From assembly GCA_937901285.1 (NCBI GenBank), contig CALCHI010000175.1, positions 1 to 20,819 on the forward strand: 20,819 bases of DNA, written 5' to 3'. The notes under the pieces are model-generated. The model was given only the letters and a program-made list of their open reading frames with translations. It made no database searches and was not told the DNA's origin. The first letter of the stretch is position 1. The number at the start of each line of letters is the position of its first letter. The stretch is from UBA8437 sp003445035 (GTDB lineage: Bacteria; Planctomycetota; Planctomycetia; Planctomycetales; Planctomycetaceae). Made by a program: the position numbers and the translations under genes. Below are positions 1-7,280 of the stretch, in pieces.

Positions 1-816
1 GATCGGGTCAAGCTGCCGCTGCCGGCGAACTTCATGCCCCAGCACCCTTTCCACAACGGGTGGATGGTGGGTCGGGATGAGGCATTGGCGGCCTGGCCGC
101 GAACGCCCGAGGTGATTCGCAGCCAGCTGGGTGAGTACTACGGGATGATCAGCCACCTGGATGAACAGGTTGGACGTGTGCTGGCTGCGTTGAACAAAAG
201 TGGTCACGCCGAGAACACGATTGTCGTTTACACCGCTGATCATGGCCTGGCCGTCGGCAGCCATGGGCTGCTGGGCAAGCAGAACCTCTACGAGCACAGC
301 ATGGGAACTCCGATGGTGATCACCGGCCCGGGAATTCCCCGGGGAAAATCCAGCGACGCCCTGGTCTACCTGTACGACCTGTTTCCCACCATCTGCAGTT
401 GGGCCGATGTGGAGGTGCCCGGGAAGGTCGAGGGCCGAAGCCTGGCGGGTGTGATCAACGGGGACAGGCCGCTGGTTCGCAAGACGTTGTTCACGGCGTA
501 CGAGGACAAGATGCGGGCGGTGCGGGATGATCGGTACAAGCTGATTCGCTATCCGCTGATCAACCACACCCAGCTGTTCGATCTTCGCGGCGATCCCGAT
601 GAACTGAAGAACCTTGCCGGCGAACCGGGACAGGCTGGACGTGTCGAACAAATGATGTCGCTGCTCCAGACCTGGCAGCGGCAGACCGGGGACAAGACGC
701 CACACACCTCAAAGAACCCGAAGTCGATGGTGATCGATCTGACGGGCCGAAAGCGGAAGCCCGATCGGCACCAGCCCGAGTGGATCATCCGGAAGTACTT
801 CGGCGACGGGAAGTGA
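1..816 (+). CDS. Sulfatase, C-terminal part (5' end outside window)
   Basis: This is the C-terminal 271 residues of a type I sulfatase, a hydrolase of sulfate esters that is normally exported. The frame is open from base 1, so the N-terminal half with the formylglycine motif lies outside the window. Visible hallmarks are the metal-binding Asp-His in YTADHG (fragment residues 80-81), the active-site Lys and His in GKQNLYEHSMGTP (K93, H99), and the C-terminal subdomain ending in FDLRGDPDELKNLAGEP, where the family typically has a D-P-x-E-x-x-N-L segment. The GKQNLYEH block is the version seen in iduronate-2-sulfatase/choline-sulfatase-like members, so the substrate is probably a sulfated sugar, but this is inference. 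About 45 residues of basic tail follow the fold. The stop is 3 bases from the stop of the convergent peroxidase gene. Family assignment is secure; substrate is unknown. Confidence 0.93.
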   Translation, partial: DRVKLPLPANFMPQHPFHNGWMVGRDEALAAWPRTPEVIRSQLGEYYGMISHLDEQVGRVLAALNKSGHAENTIVVYTADHGLAVGSHGLLGKQNLYEHSMGTPMVITGPGIPRGKSSDALVYLYDLFPTICSWADVEVPGKVEGRSLAGVINGDRPLVRKTLFTAYEDKMRAVRDDRYKLIRYPLINHTQLFDLRGDPDELKNLAGEPGQAGRVEQMMSLLQTWQRQTGDKTPHTSKNPKSMVIDLTGRKRKPDRHQPEWIIRKYFGDGK

Positions 817-817
817 T

Positions 818-839
818 CCCTAGCTGGCCAGGGCTTTTT
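818..839 (+). terminator. Weak candidate intrinsic terminator after the sulfatase
   Basis: Just after the sulfatase stop the sequence can fold as CCCT/AGGG (818-821 with 830-833, 8-base loop), followed by C and five T (835-839). An alternative pairing, AGCT with GGGCT, uses the same bases. The T-run suits termination of the + strand transcript. The hairpin lies inside the 3' end of the opposing peroxidase gene. The stem is only 4 bp, so confidence is low. Confidence 0.3.
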
Positions 840-1422
840 CGATCACCGACTTCATTTCCTTCGAACGGGGTTGCACGTGAGGCCGGAATCGGCCGATCAC
901 GTGGCCCTTGCGGTCGAGTACGAACTTCTCGAAGTTCCACTCGACTTTGCCCTTACCCGTCGGTGGGGCGTCCTGGCTGGTGAGGTACCCGTAGAAGGGT
1001 GCCGCCTGGTCTCCGTTGACCTCGATCTTGGAGAACAGGTCGAAGGACACCTTGTACTTCGCCTGGCAGAAATCCTTCACCTCCTGGTCGGTTCCCGCGG
1101 CAAAGCTGCCGAACTGGTCGGTGGGGAACCCCAGCACCGCAAAGTTCTCTTCGCCGTACTTGTCCTGCATGTCCTGCAACTGCAGGAACTGGATGGTCAA
1201 CGATCAGCGACTGGCGATGTTGACGACCACCACGACTTTGCCGAAGTAGCGAGCGAGGTTTACCGGCTCCCCGTCGATCGACTTCACCTGGAAATTCAGC
1301 GATTCAGGGACCGGGCCCACGGGCGATATTTTCTGTGGCCGCTGGTCCTGGCAGCCGAACGCAACGAGCACCACGGCACCCAGTGTTGCGATCATCGCGG
1401 TGTTCATTCGGGTGCGTTGCAT
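820..1422 (-). CDS. Selenocysteine glutathione peroxidase, predicted lipoprotein (in-frame UGA at residue 73)
   Basis: This thiol/selenol peroxidase would reduce H2O2 or lipid hydroperoxides on the outer face of the inner membrane. Reading through a single TGA at 1206-1204 gives a 200-residue protein. The TGA sits where the family has its peroxidatic Cys or Sec: VVVVNIASR-U-SLT against the usual NVAS-x-[UC]-G-x-T. The two halves are in the same frame with no gap. Family features continue downstream: LGFPTDQFG (98-105), FDLFSKIEVNG (127-137) and EWNFEKF with catalytic Trp162 and Asn163. Cys119 lies 46 residues after the Sec, the spacing of the resolving Cys in thioredoxin-dependent members. 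The usual QEPG after the FG is replaced by FAAG, so the catalytic Gln position reads Phe107. The N-terminus (residues 6-24) is a short hydrophobic segment ending VAFGC, a near-lipobox. Start at 1422 is favoured by GGAAG 7 bases upstream. A Cys-to-stop pseudogene is the alternative, but the exact site and the intact 3' half argue against it. Confidence 0.85.
1172..1206 (-). promoter_or_regulatory. SECIS-like hairpin following the UGA codon
   Basis: On the minus strand the UGA (1206-1204) is followed by 16 bases and then a perfect 6-bp stem, UCCUGC (1187-1182) with GCAGGA (1177-1172), closing a four-base AGUU loop (1181-1178). Bacterial SECIS elements lie within the coding region directly after the UGA. 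They present a small apical loop with a conserved G (often GU) roughly 16-37 bases downstream, which SelB binds. The loop here starts 22 bases after the UGA and contains GU, so distance and loop fit. The bulged U known from the E. coli fdhF element was not clearly identified. Confidence 0.6.
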
Positions 1423-1453
1423 CGGTCGCTTCCGCGTCGTCGGGAACCCATTC

Positions 1454-1483
1454 AGGATAAGCGGCGGTCCGAGGGTGGGGCAA
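1454..1483 (-). promoter_or_regulatory. Possible promoter of the peroxidase gene
   Basis: In the 66-base gap between the LRR gene and the peroxidase gene the minus strand reads TTGCCC (1483-1478), an 18-base spacer, then TATCCT (1459-1454), each 4 of 6 matches to the sigma-70 consensus. The peroxidase could thus be transcribed on its own as well as with the LRR gene. Consensus matching in GC-rich DNA is weak evidence. Confidence 0.3.
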
Positions 1484-1488
1484 GTGGT

Positions 1489-2970
1489 TCATCTGGTCGC
1501 CTCGGGTCCGGAAACTGCAGCCGCGGAACCCCGCGACCGCCACTGGCGTCGCAAAGCTAGTCCACCACACATCAGCAGCAGCAGCCCGATGGGAACACCG
1601 ACGATTGTCGGTTGGTACCACCAGCCGTTGATGGTCATCCAGGTGATATTGGTCCCGTGTGAGACTTCACATCCGGGCAGCGACTCCTGCAACGCCAGCA
1701 CGCCGCCAGCGGTGATCTCCGGGCAGTCATTGAGATTGACCCATTCGAGTTCTTCGAGAGTTGCGACCGATGCGAGACCCGCGTCGGAGATCTTCATGCA
1801 GCCGTCCAGCCAAAGCAGTTCGAGGTTTTCGAGTTGCTCAAGCTGCTTCAGCCCCACATCGGTGACCGGCATGTCGGTGAGATGGAGTTCGTGCAGGCGA
1901 GTCAGTTCCGAGATATGAACCAGCCCGGCATCGGTGATCTTGGTGTTGCCGGGATAGACACCGAGGTTGAGCCTGGTGAGCCGTCCGAGGTGGGCGAGCG
2001 ACGCCAGCCCGGCATCGGTGATCTGTTGGCAGTAAGCGAGCCGGACGGATTCGAGCGATCCGAGTTGTTCGAGATGGACCATGTGTTGGTCGACCAGCTT
2101 GGTGCCGGCCAGGTCCAGGGATTTCAGGCTGGAGAGCCTCTTCAGGTGGCGAAGCCCCGATCCATCGATGTTCGTCTCTGCCAGGCTCAGGCTCTGGAGC
2201 TTGACCAGGTCACCCAGGTGCACCAGGCCTTCGTCGGAGATCAGTTCCTCCCGCCGCCATCCTCCGGGCAACACGAGGGATTCGAGCTGTTGCTGATTGG
2301 CGAGGTGCACCAGCCCCTCGTTGGTGAGTGTCCATTCCGAAAGATCGAGATCGGGCCGTGGCGCGATGGCCTCGAGGTAGGGGGCCAGCCCGTCATCGAT
2401 GTAAGCACCGGTAGGGAGCTTCAACACCGTGAAGTTGCGACCGGCCAGTTGCTTCAGGCCCTCGATCGTGACGCCCGTATCCGCGAGATTCAGTTTGACC
2501 AGTGACTTCAACCCGGCCAGCCGAGCCAGCCCCCGATTGGTCACCTGGCGGCAGCCGTCCAGGCGGAGGTCTTCCAGTGATTTCAACCCGGCCAGCCGTG
2601 ACAGGCCTTCGTCGGTGATCTTTGTCTGGGTGAGCCCGAGAGATTTCAGTTGTCGAAGATCTTCGATGTGGGACAGATGCCGGTCGGTGAACTGGGGAGA
2701 ACCCAGCCCGAGCCGCTGAAGATGTTCGAGACGACTCAGCGTGGCGAGAATCTGGTCGGACAGCCTGCTGTGGTGGTGGAACAGCACCTCGACGACGTGG
2801 CCCGCGTCATCACGGTTCAGCGTCGCATGGGCCCGCTCCAGCCGTGTTTCTGGCGAGTCGTCGTCCGCAGCGGCCGTTCCGGACGAGCTGGCCAGGGACA
2901 AGACCAGCATGGCCACCGGAAACAGGGTGGCCATTGTGCGTGGTGCAGCCGACGTTCGAGGCACCGTCAT
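1489..2970 (-). CDS. Exported leucine-rich-repeat protein with C-terminal membrane anchor
   Basis: This 493-residue protein begins with a signal peptide (hydrophobic MATLFPVAMLVLSLASSS, cleavage near residues 33-36 at GTAAA-D). From about residue 75 to 430 it is built of roughly 24-25-residue leucine-rich repeats of the cysteine-containing/F-box-AMN1 type, with repeated phrases such as ITDAGLASLAHLGRLTRLNL. A single transmembrane helix (about 455-475, VGVPIGLLLLMCGGLAL) and a basic tail beginning RRQWRSR follow, so the repeats should face the periplasm with the tail in the cytoplasm. LRR domains bind proteins; no catalytic motif is visible and the partner is unknown. Start 2970 has AGGA 3 bases upstream. 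An ATG at 2934 would also leave a signal peptide intact. It precedes the peroxidase gene by 66 bases on the same strand, so the two may be cotranscribed. Confidence 0.9.
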   Translation of the reverse strand: MTVPRTSAAPRTMATLFPVAMLVLSLASSSGTAAADDDSPETRLERAHATLNRDDAGHVVEVLFHHHSRLSDQILATLSRLEHLQRLGLGSPQFTDRHLSHIEDLRQLKSLGLTQTKITDEGLSRLAGLKSLEDLRLDGCRQVTNRGLARLAGLKSLVKLNLADTGVTIEGLKQLAGRNFTVLKLPTGAYIDDGLAPYLEAIAPRPDLDLSEWTLTNEGLVHLANQQQLESLVLPGGWRREELISDEGLVHLGDLVKLQSLSLAETNIDGSGLRHLKRLSSLKSLDLAGTKLVDQHMVHLEQLGSLESVRLAYCQQITDAGLASLAHLGRLTRLNLGVYPGNTKITDAGLVHISELTRLHELHLTDMPVTDVGLKQLEQLENLELLWLDGCMKISDAGLASVATLEELEWVNLNDCPEITAGGVLALQESLPGCEVSHGTNITWMTINGWWYQPTIVGVPIGLLLLMCGGLALRRQWRSRGSAAAVSGPEATR

Positions 2971-3009
2971 CTTCCTGGTGGCCTTTCAGATCAGTTTCGT
3001 GGCGACCCC

Positions 3010-3015
3010 AGTATA
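3010..3015 (-). promoter_or_regulatory. -10-like box TATACT upstream of the LRR gene
   Basis: On the minus strand GC-TATACT-GG lies 39 bases upstream of the LRR start in the 172-base divergent intergenic region. TATACT matches 5 of 6 bases of the sigma-70 -10 element, and its flanks (GC before, GG after) match those of the other candidate boxes in this window. No convincing -35 element was found at the usual spacing. Confidence 0.45.
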
Positions 3016-3062
3016 GCGACTGTCCCGGGTCAGCCATTGCCCGGGTTTCCGCAGTCGTTTCC

Positions 3063-3091
3063 CTGACCGTATCGGGCGGTCGTGCTAGGAT
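3063..3091 (+). promoter_or_regulatory. Candidate promoter (CTGACC-17-TAGGAT) of the cytochrome/DUF1501/sulfatase operon
   Basis: CTGACC (3063-3068), a 17-base spacer and TAGGAT (3086-3091) lie 51 bases before the ATG at 3143. The -35 and -10 each match the sigma-70 consensus at four positions. The same GCTAGGATGG string recurs upstream of the sulfatase at 17259, and CTAGGAT recurs upstream of the gene starting at 12320, which raises confidence that it is a functional element. Confidence 0.5.
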
Positions 3092-3142
3092 GGACGGGCA
3101 ATTCTCCAAGACACACCCACTTTCGAAAAGTTCATCCGTATC

Positions 3143-5650
3143 ATGAAGTTTCCGATTGTCATCGCCACGGTGCTCGGCGGTCTGATGTCTCCCCTCCAGG
3201 CAGCCGATCCCGCTCTCTCCCCGCGGGAGCAGGTCAACTTTTTCACCGGCAAGGTCAAGCCGCTGCTGGTGAAGAACTGCTTCAAGTGTCACGCCGGTGC
3301 CAAGGTCAAGGGGGGGTTGCACCTGGACAACCGTGCCGGGTTGATGAAAGGTGGCGACAGCGGGCGGGCGGTCAACCTGAAGCGACCCGAGAAGAGCCTG
3401 TTGGTTGAGGCGATCGGCTACGAGCTGGAAGGCTACGAGATGCCTCCCTCGGGAAAGCTGCCGGCCGACCAGATCGAGATCCTCAAGCGATGGATCCGCA
3501 TGGGTTTGCCGATCACACCCGATTTCGCCGGGAAGATTGGCGATTCAGACAAGAAAACGCCACAGGTCAATGCCCAGACGAAGGCGTTCTGGAGTTTCCA
3601 GAAGGTCAAACGGCCGTCGGCACCGAAGGTCAAGAATCGGGCATGGGCCAAGAGCCCGATCGATCGATTCATACTTGCCGGCCTGGAACAGGCCGGTCTG
3701 GCGGCCCCGGTCGCGGTGGGAAAGACGGCGCTGTTGCGTCGTGCCACTTATGACCTGACCGGATTGCCGCCGACGCCTGCCGCGATTGATGCGTTCCTGG
3801 CCGATGAATCGCCGAGGGCTTTCGAAAAGGTTGTTGACCGACTGCTGAAATCGCCTCACTACGGCGAAAAGTGGGCTCGCCACTGGCTGGATCTGGTCCG
3901 CTATGCGGAATCCAACAGCTACGAACGTGATGACACCAAGCCATATGTCTGGCGATTTCGTGACTACGTGATCCGGTCGTTCAACAGCGACAAACCGTTC
4001 GACCAATTTGCCCGCGAACAACTTGCCGGTGACGAGCTGGAAGAGGTGACTCCCGCCGGTATCGTCGCGACCGGATATTATCGCCTGGGCATCTGGCAGG
4101 ATGAGCCGGTGGACCGGGAGCAGTCGCGGTTCGAAGATCTCGACGACATCCTGAGGACGACCACCGAGGTGTTCCTGGGACTCACCGTCGGCTGTGCACG
4201 TTGTCACGACCACAAGCTCGACCCGATCCGCCAGAAGGATTACTACCGGCTGCTGGCGTTTTTCCGGAACGTCCGTCGTTATGGGGTGCGTGGCGGGGGT
4301 TCGGTCAAAGATGCCAGTATCACCACGGTGGCGACCGCGACCGAGTTGAAACGGAACCAGGACCTGGTGGCCAGGCACAAGCTCGACCTGGCCGATGTCC
4401 TGAAGCGGCTGAAAGGACTCGATGCGAAATACAAGGACCTGCTCGAAGGTGGCGAGGTTGACGACTTCAAGCGAGAGCAGAACCGGGTGCCCATCCTCAA
4501 GAAGAAGGTGCCGGGGAAGCTGTCCAAGGAGAAGTTCGACGCCTACCAGAAGCTGGCCGCTCGCAGGGACCAGCTTCGTAAGTTCCGTCCACCCGGATTT
4601 TCACAGGCCCTGGTCGTCAAGGAACTCGGGCCCAAACCTCCGCAGACGTTCGTGCAGATCCGTGGCAACGCGCACGCTCGGGGAGACAAGGTCGAGCCCG
4701 GATTTCCACTGGTACTCTCACCGCCGGAACCCAACATCCGGCCGCTCGCCAAGGGCGCTCGTTCGGCGAATCGGCGACGGGCGCTGGCCGAGTGGATCAC
4801 CAGCCGCGAGAACCCGCTGACGGCTCGGGTGATCGCCAACCGGCTCTGGCAGTACCACTTCGGCCGCGGCATCGTTGCCTCCTCGAACAACTTCGGCTTT
4901 GCCGGCCGGAAACCGACTCACCCGCAGCTGCTCGACTGGCTGGCTGCCGAACTGGTCGACGGGGGCTGGACGCTGAAGCGGATGCACCGCCAGATCATGC
5001 TTTCGGCCACTTACCAGATGTCCTCCCGCGCCAATGCGAAGGGGCTGGCTGCCGATCCCACCAACCAGCTGTTCTGGCGATACAACATGCGGCGGCTGTC
5101 CGCCGAGGAAATCCGGGACTCGGTACTCGCCATCAACGGTGCCCTGAACCGGAAGAAGATGTTCGGGCCGAGCATCTTCACGATCATCCCGCGCGAGATT
5201 CTGCAGGGGCAGTCACGGCCTGGAGCCGGCTGGGGCAATTCGTCGCCGCAGGATCGCAACCGCCGCAGCATCTACGTGCACGTGAAGCGGTCACTGGTGG
5301 TGCCGATGTTCGAGAGTTTCGACGGGCCGGATCTCGACAACAGCTGCCCGGTGCGGTTCACCACCACACAGCCCACCCAGTCGCTGGCGCTGCTCAACAG
5401 CGAGTTCAGCCAGCGCGAGGCGAACGTATTTGCCGAGTTCCTCAAGAAACACGCGGGCAATGATTCCGCCGCGCAGGTCACACTGGCCCTGAAACGCGCT
5501 CTGCAGCGGACACCTACCGAAACCGAGGTCCGGCGGGGAGTGGCGTTGATCGATGCCTTCAAGACCCAGGACAAGGCGAGCCCGGAACTGGCCCTGAAGT
5601 CCTTCTGCCTGCTCGCGCTGAATCTCAACGAGTTCATCTATCTCGACTGA
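3143..5650 (+). CDS. Planctomycete cytochrome c-type protein: PSCyt1, DUF1549, DUF1553 domains
   Basis: This 835-residue exported protein has a signal peptide (residues 1-20, cleavage at LQA-AD). A PSCyt1 cytochrome c domain follows, with heme motif CFKCH at 46-50 and a likely axial Met100 in YEMPPSGKL. The DUF1549 domain spans about 150-375; it contains the family signatures LRRATYDLTGLPPTP and HWLDLVRYAES and a second CxxCH motif, CARCHDHKLDP, at 351-355. A charged, probably coiled-coil linker occupies about 395-495. The C-terminal DUF1553 domain (about 545-815) includes NPLTARVIANRLWQYHFGRG and the NEFIYLD end. The reaction is not established. Heme motifs and consistent pairing with DUF1501 genes suggest an extracytoplasmic redox role in degrading complex substrates, which is inference. 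It is first in a probable operon, 55 bases before the DUF1501 gene. Length and domain order are normal for the family. Confidence 0.95.
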   Translation: MKFPIVIATVLGGLMSPLQAADPALSPREQVNFFTGKVKPLLVKNCFKCHAGAKVKGGLHLDNRAGLMKGGDSGRAVNLKRPEKSLLVEAIGYELEGYEMPPSGKLPADQIEILKRWIRMGLPITPDFAGKIGDSDKKTPQVNAQTKAFWSFQKVKRPSAPKVKNRAWAKSPIDRFILAGLEQAGLAAPVAVGKTALLRRATYDLTGLPPTPAAIDAFLADESPRAFEKVVDRLLKSPHYGEKWARHWLDLVRYAESNSYERDDTKPYVWRFRDYVIRSFNSDKPFDQFAREQLAGDELEEVTPAGIVATGYYRLGIWQDEPVDREQSRFEDLDDILRTTTEVFLGLTVGCARCHDHKLDPIRQKDYYRLLAFFRNVRRYGVRGGGSVKDASITTVATATELKRNQDLVARHKLDLADVLKRLKGLDAKYKDLLEGGEVDDFKREQNRVPILKKKVPGKLSKEKFDAYQKLAARRDQLRKFRPPGFSQALVVKELGPKPPQTFVQIRGNAHARGDKVEPGFPLVLSPPEPNIRPLAKGARSANRRRALAEWITSRENPLTARVIANRLWQYHFGRGIVASSNNFGFAGRKPTHPQLLDWLAAELVDGGWTLKRMHRQIMLSATYQMSSRANAKGLAADPTNQLFWRYNMRRLSAEEIRDSVLAINGALNRKKMFGPSIFTIIPREILQGQSRPGAGWGNSSPQDRNRRSIYVHVKRSLVVPMFESFDGPDLDNSCPVRFTTTQPTQSLALLNSEFSQREANVFAEFLKKHAGNDSAAQVTLALKRALQRTPTETEVRRGVALIDAFKTQDKASPELALKSFCLLALNLNEFIYLD

Positions 5651-5653
5651 ACC

Positions 5654-5674
5654 CGGCCGGAATACGTTCGGCCG
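5654..5674 (+). other. Intercistronic hairpin between cytochrome and DUF1501 genes
   Basis: In the 55-base gap, CGGCCG (5654-5659) and CGGCCG (5669-5674) form a 6-bp GC stem. It can extend by two A-U pairs around a bulged G to enclose a UACG tetraloop of the stable UNCG class. No T-run follows, so it does not look like an intrinsic terminator. It could tune mRNA stability or the ratio of the two proteins. Confidence 0.35.
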
Positions 5675-5705
5675 AATCCGTTTCATCATCACAGCAGCCG
5701 ATACC

Positions 5706-7169
5706 ATGACACAATCACACGCGAACTTCTGTGGCCGGACCCGGCGCGAGTTTCTCTGGGAGACCGGGGCCGGTTTCACCGGCCTGGCCCTCTCGGGTCT
5801 GCTCGACGCCGATTTTCTCTCTCGCCAGGCCGTGGCCGCCGACGGGCAGAGGAAGTTCGTCAATCCGCTGGCTCCCAAGGATCCGCACTTCGATCCCAAG
5901 GCCACCAGCGTGATTTTTCTGTACATGTACGGTGGGCCCAGCCATATCGACACCTTCGAGTACAAGCCGAAGATGAAAGGCATGGACGGGAAGACCGTCG
6001 ATGTGAAGACGTTCGGTCGAGGGGGACGGAAGAGCCGCGGGCGGATCGTCGAAACCCGGTGGAACTTCAAGCAGCATGGCAAGTGCGGCCAGTGGGTCAG
6101 CGACCTGTTCCCCCATTTTGCGACGTGTGTCGATGACGTGGCCTTCATCCACTCGATGACGGCCGACAGTCCGATTCACGGGTCGGCGATGCTGATGATG
6201 AACTCGGGCAAGATCGTCTCCGGCAGCCCGTGCCTCGGGTCGTGGGCCAACTATGGCCTGGGGACCCAGAACGAGAACCTGCCCGGTTTCGTCGTGATGC
6301 TCGACCCCCGTGGCGGCCCGATCAGCGGAGCAAAGAACTGGTCGGCCGGCTACATGCCCGCCAGTTTTCAGGCCACGATCATGAGATCCCAGGGCAACGC
6401 GATCCTGAATCTCAAGCGGCCCGGCGACCTCAGCGACTCGATGCAGCGACGGTTGCTGGACACGTTGAGGGCGTACAACAACGAGCACCAGGTGCGTCGG
6501 GTCGACAACAGCGACCTGGCTGCTCGCATCGCCAGCTACGAACTGGCCTACAAGATGCAGTCCTCGGCGCCCGAGGCAACAGATCTCACGCAGGAGACCA
6601 AGGAGACGCAGGAAGCCTATGGACTTGATCGCAAGGAGAGTTCGTACTTCGGCCGCCAGTGCCTGTTGGCTCGTCGGCTGGTTGAGCGGGGTGTCCGTTT
6701 CATCCAGGTCTACTCGGGTGGCAACCACAACGATGCCAACTGGGACGCTCACGGCGACCTGAAGCGCAACCACGACATGCACGCCCTGGAGACCGACAAG
6801 CCGATCGCCGGGCTGATCAAGGACCTGAAGCAGCGGGGACTCTTCGAGAAGACGTTGATCGTGTGGGGTGGTGAGTTCGGACGACAGCCGACGGCCGAGT
6901 ACGCCAAGGGAACCGGTCGGGACCACAACTCGTATGGCTTCACCATGTGGATGGCCGGAGGGGGCATCAAGGGTGGTGTCAACGTTGGCAAGACCGACGA
7001 ACTGGGCAGCGCGGCGGTGGAGGATCGGTTCCACGTCCGCAATCTTCACGCCACCGTGCTCCAGCAGATGGGACTCGATCCCAACCGGTTGAGTTATTTC
7101 TTCAATGGCCTCGACCAGAAACTGGTCGGGGTCGAGGGCGCCGAGCCGATCCGCCGGATCGTGGCGTAG
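5706..7169 (+). CDS. DUF1501 family protein, Tat-exported
   Basis: This 487-residue protein starts with a twin-arginine signal (RTRREFLWETGAGF, Arg13-Arg14, then a hydrophobic stretch to about residue 45), so it is probably folded before export, perhaps with a metal. Family signatures run the length of the protein: LYMYGGPSHIDTFEYKPKM near residues 72-90, QCLLARRLVERGVRFIQVY in the middle, and GGEFGRQP, GRDHNSYGFTMWMAGGGIKGG and DLHAT-like NLHATVLQQMGLDP near the C-terminus. DUF1501 is related to the alkaline phosphatase/sulfatase fold as I recall it, but its reaction is unproven. In planctomycetes it characteristically sits directly after a DUF1549/DUF1553 gene, as here, which suggests they act together. 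The start is fixed by the Tat motif close behind it. No clear Shine-Dalgarno sequence is visible. Confidence 0.94.
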   Translation: MTQSHANFCGRTRREFLWETGAGFTGLALSGLLDADFLSRQAVAADGQRKFVNPLAPKDPHFDPKATSVIFLYMYGGPSHIDTFEYKPKMKGMDGKTVDVKTFGRGGRKSRGRIVETRWNFKQHGKCGQWVSDLFPHFATCVDDVAFIHSMTADSPIHGSAMLMMNSGKIVSGSPCLGSWANYGLGTQNENLPGFVVMLDPRGGPISGAKNWSAGYMPASFQATIMRSQGNAILNLKRPGDLSDSMQRRLLDTLRAYNNEHQVRRVDNSDLAARIASYELAYKMQSSAPEATDLTQETKETQEAYGLDRKESSYFGRQCLLARRLVERGVRFIQVYSGGNHNDANWDAHGDLKRNHDMHALETDKPIAGLIKDLKQRGLFEKTLIVWGGEFGRQPTAEYAKGTGRDHNSYGFTMWMAGGGIKGGVNVGKTDELGSAAVEDRFHVRNLHATVLQQMGLDPNRLSYFFNGLDQKLVGVEGAEPIRRIVA

Positions 7170-7280
7170 TCGCCGGGAATGGCCACTGGCCGGCCCCTTT
7201 TCTGTTTTCAGCAGTCTCTGCTCACACCGGAACGCCCCCATCCATCACGGCTGGTGGCCGGTTCCGCCAAGGACTCTCAC

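Noticed and set aside
820..1422. Reading the peroxidase as two separate short genes or as a pseudogene
   Set aside because: The TGA lies precisely at the Cys/Sec position, the frame is uninterrupted otherwise, and a SECIS-like hairpin follows. A random nonsense mutation at this one codon is far less likely.
1489..1630. PEP-CTERM/exosortase-type sorting signal at the LRR protein C-terminus
   Set aside because: There is a TM helix with basic residues after it, but no PEP-like motif before it, and about 18 residues follow the basic cluster, unlike the short tails of sorting signals.
5715..7241. 508-codon open frame on the - strand opposite the first DUF1501 gene
   Set aside because: It is an antisense shadow. 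The + strand has Tat signal and DUF1501 signatures throughout; the minus frame has none.
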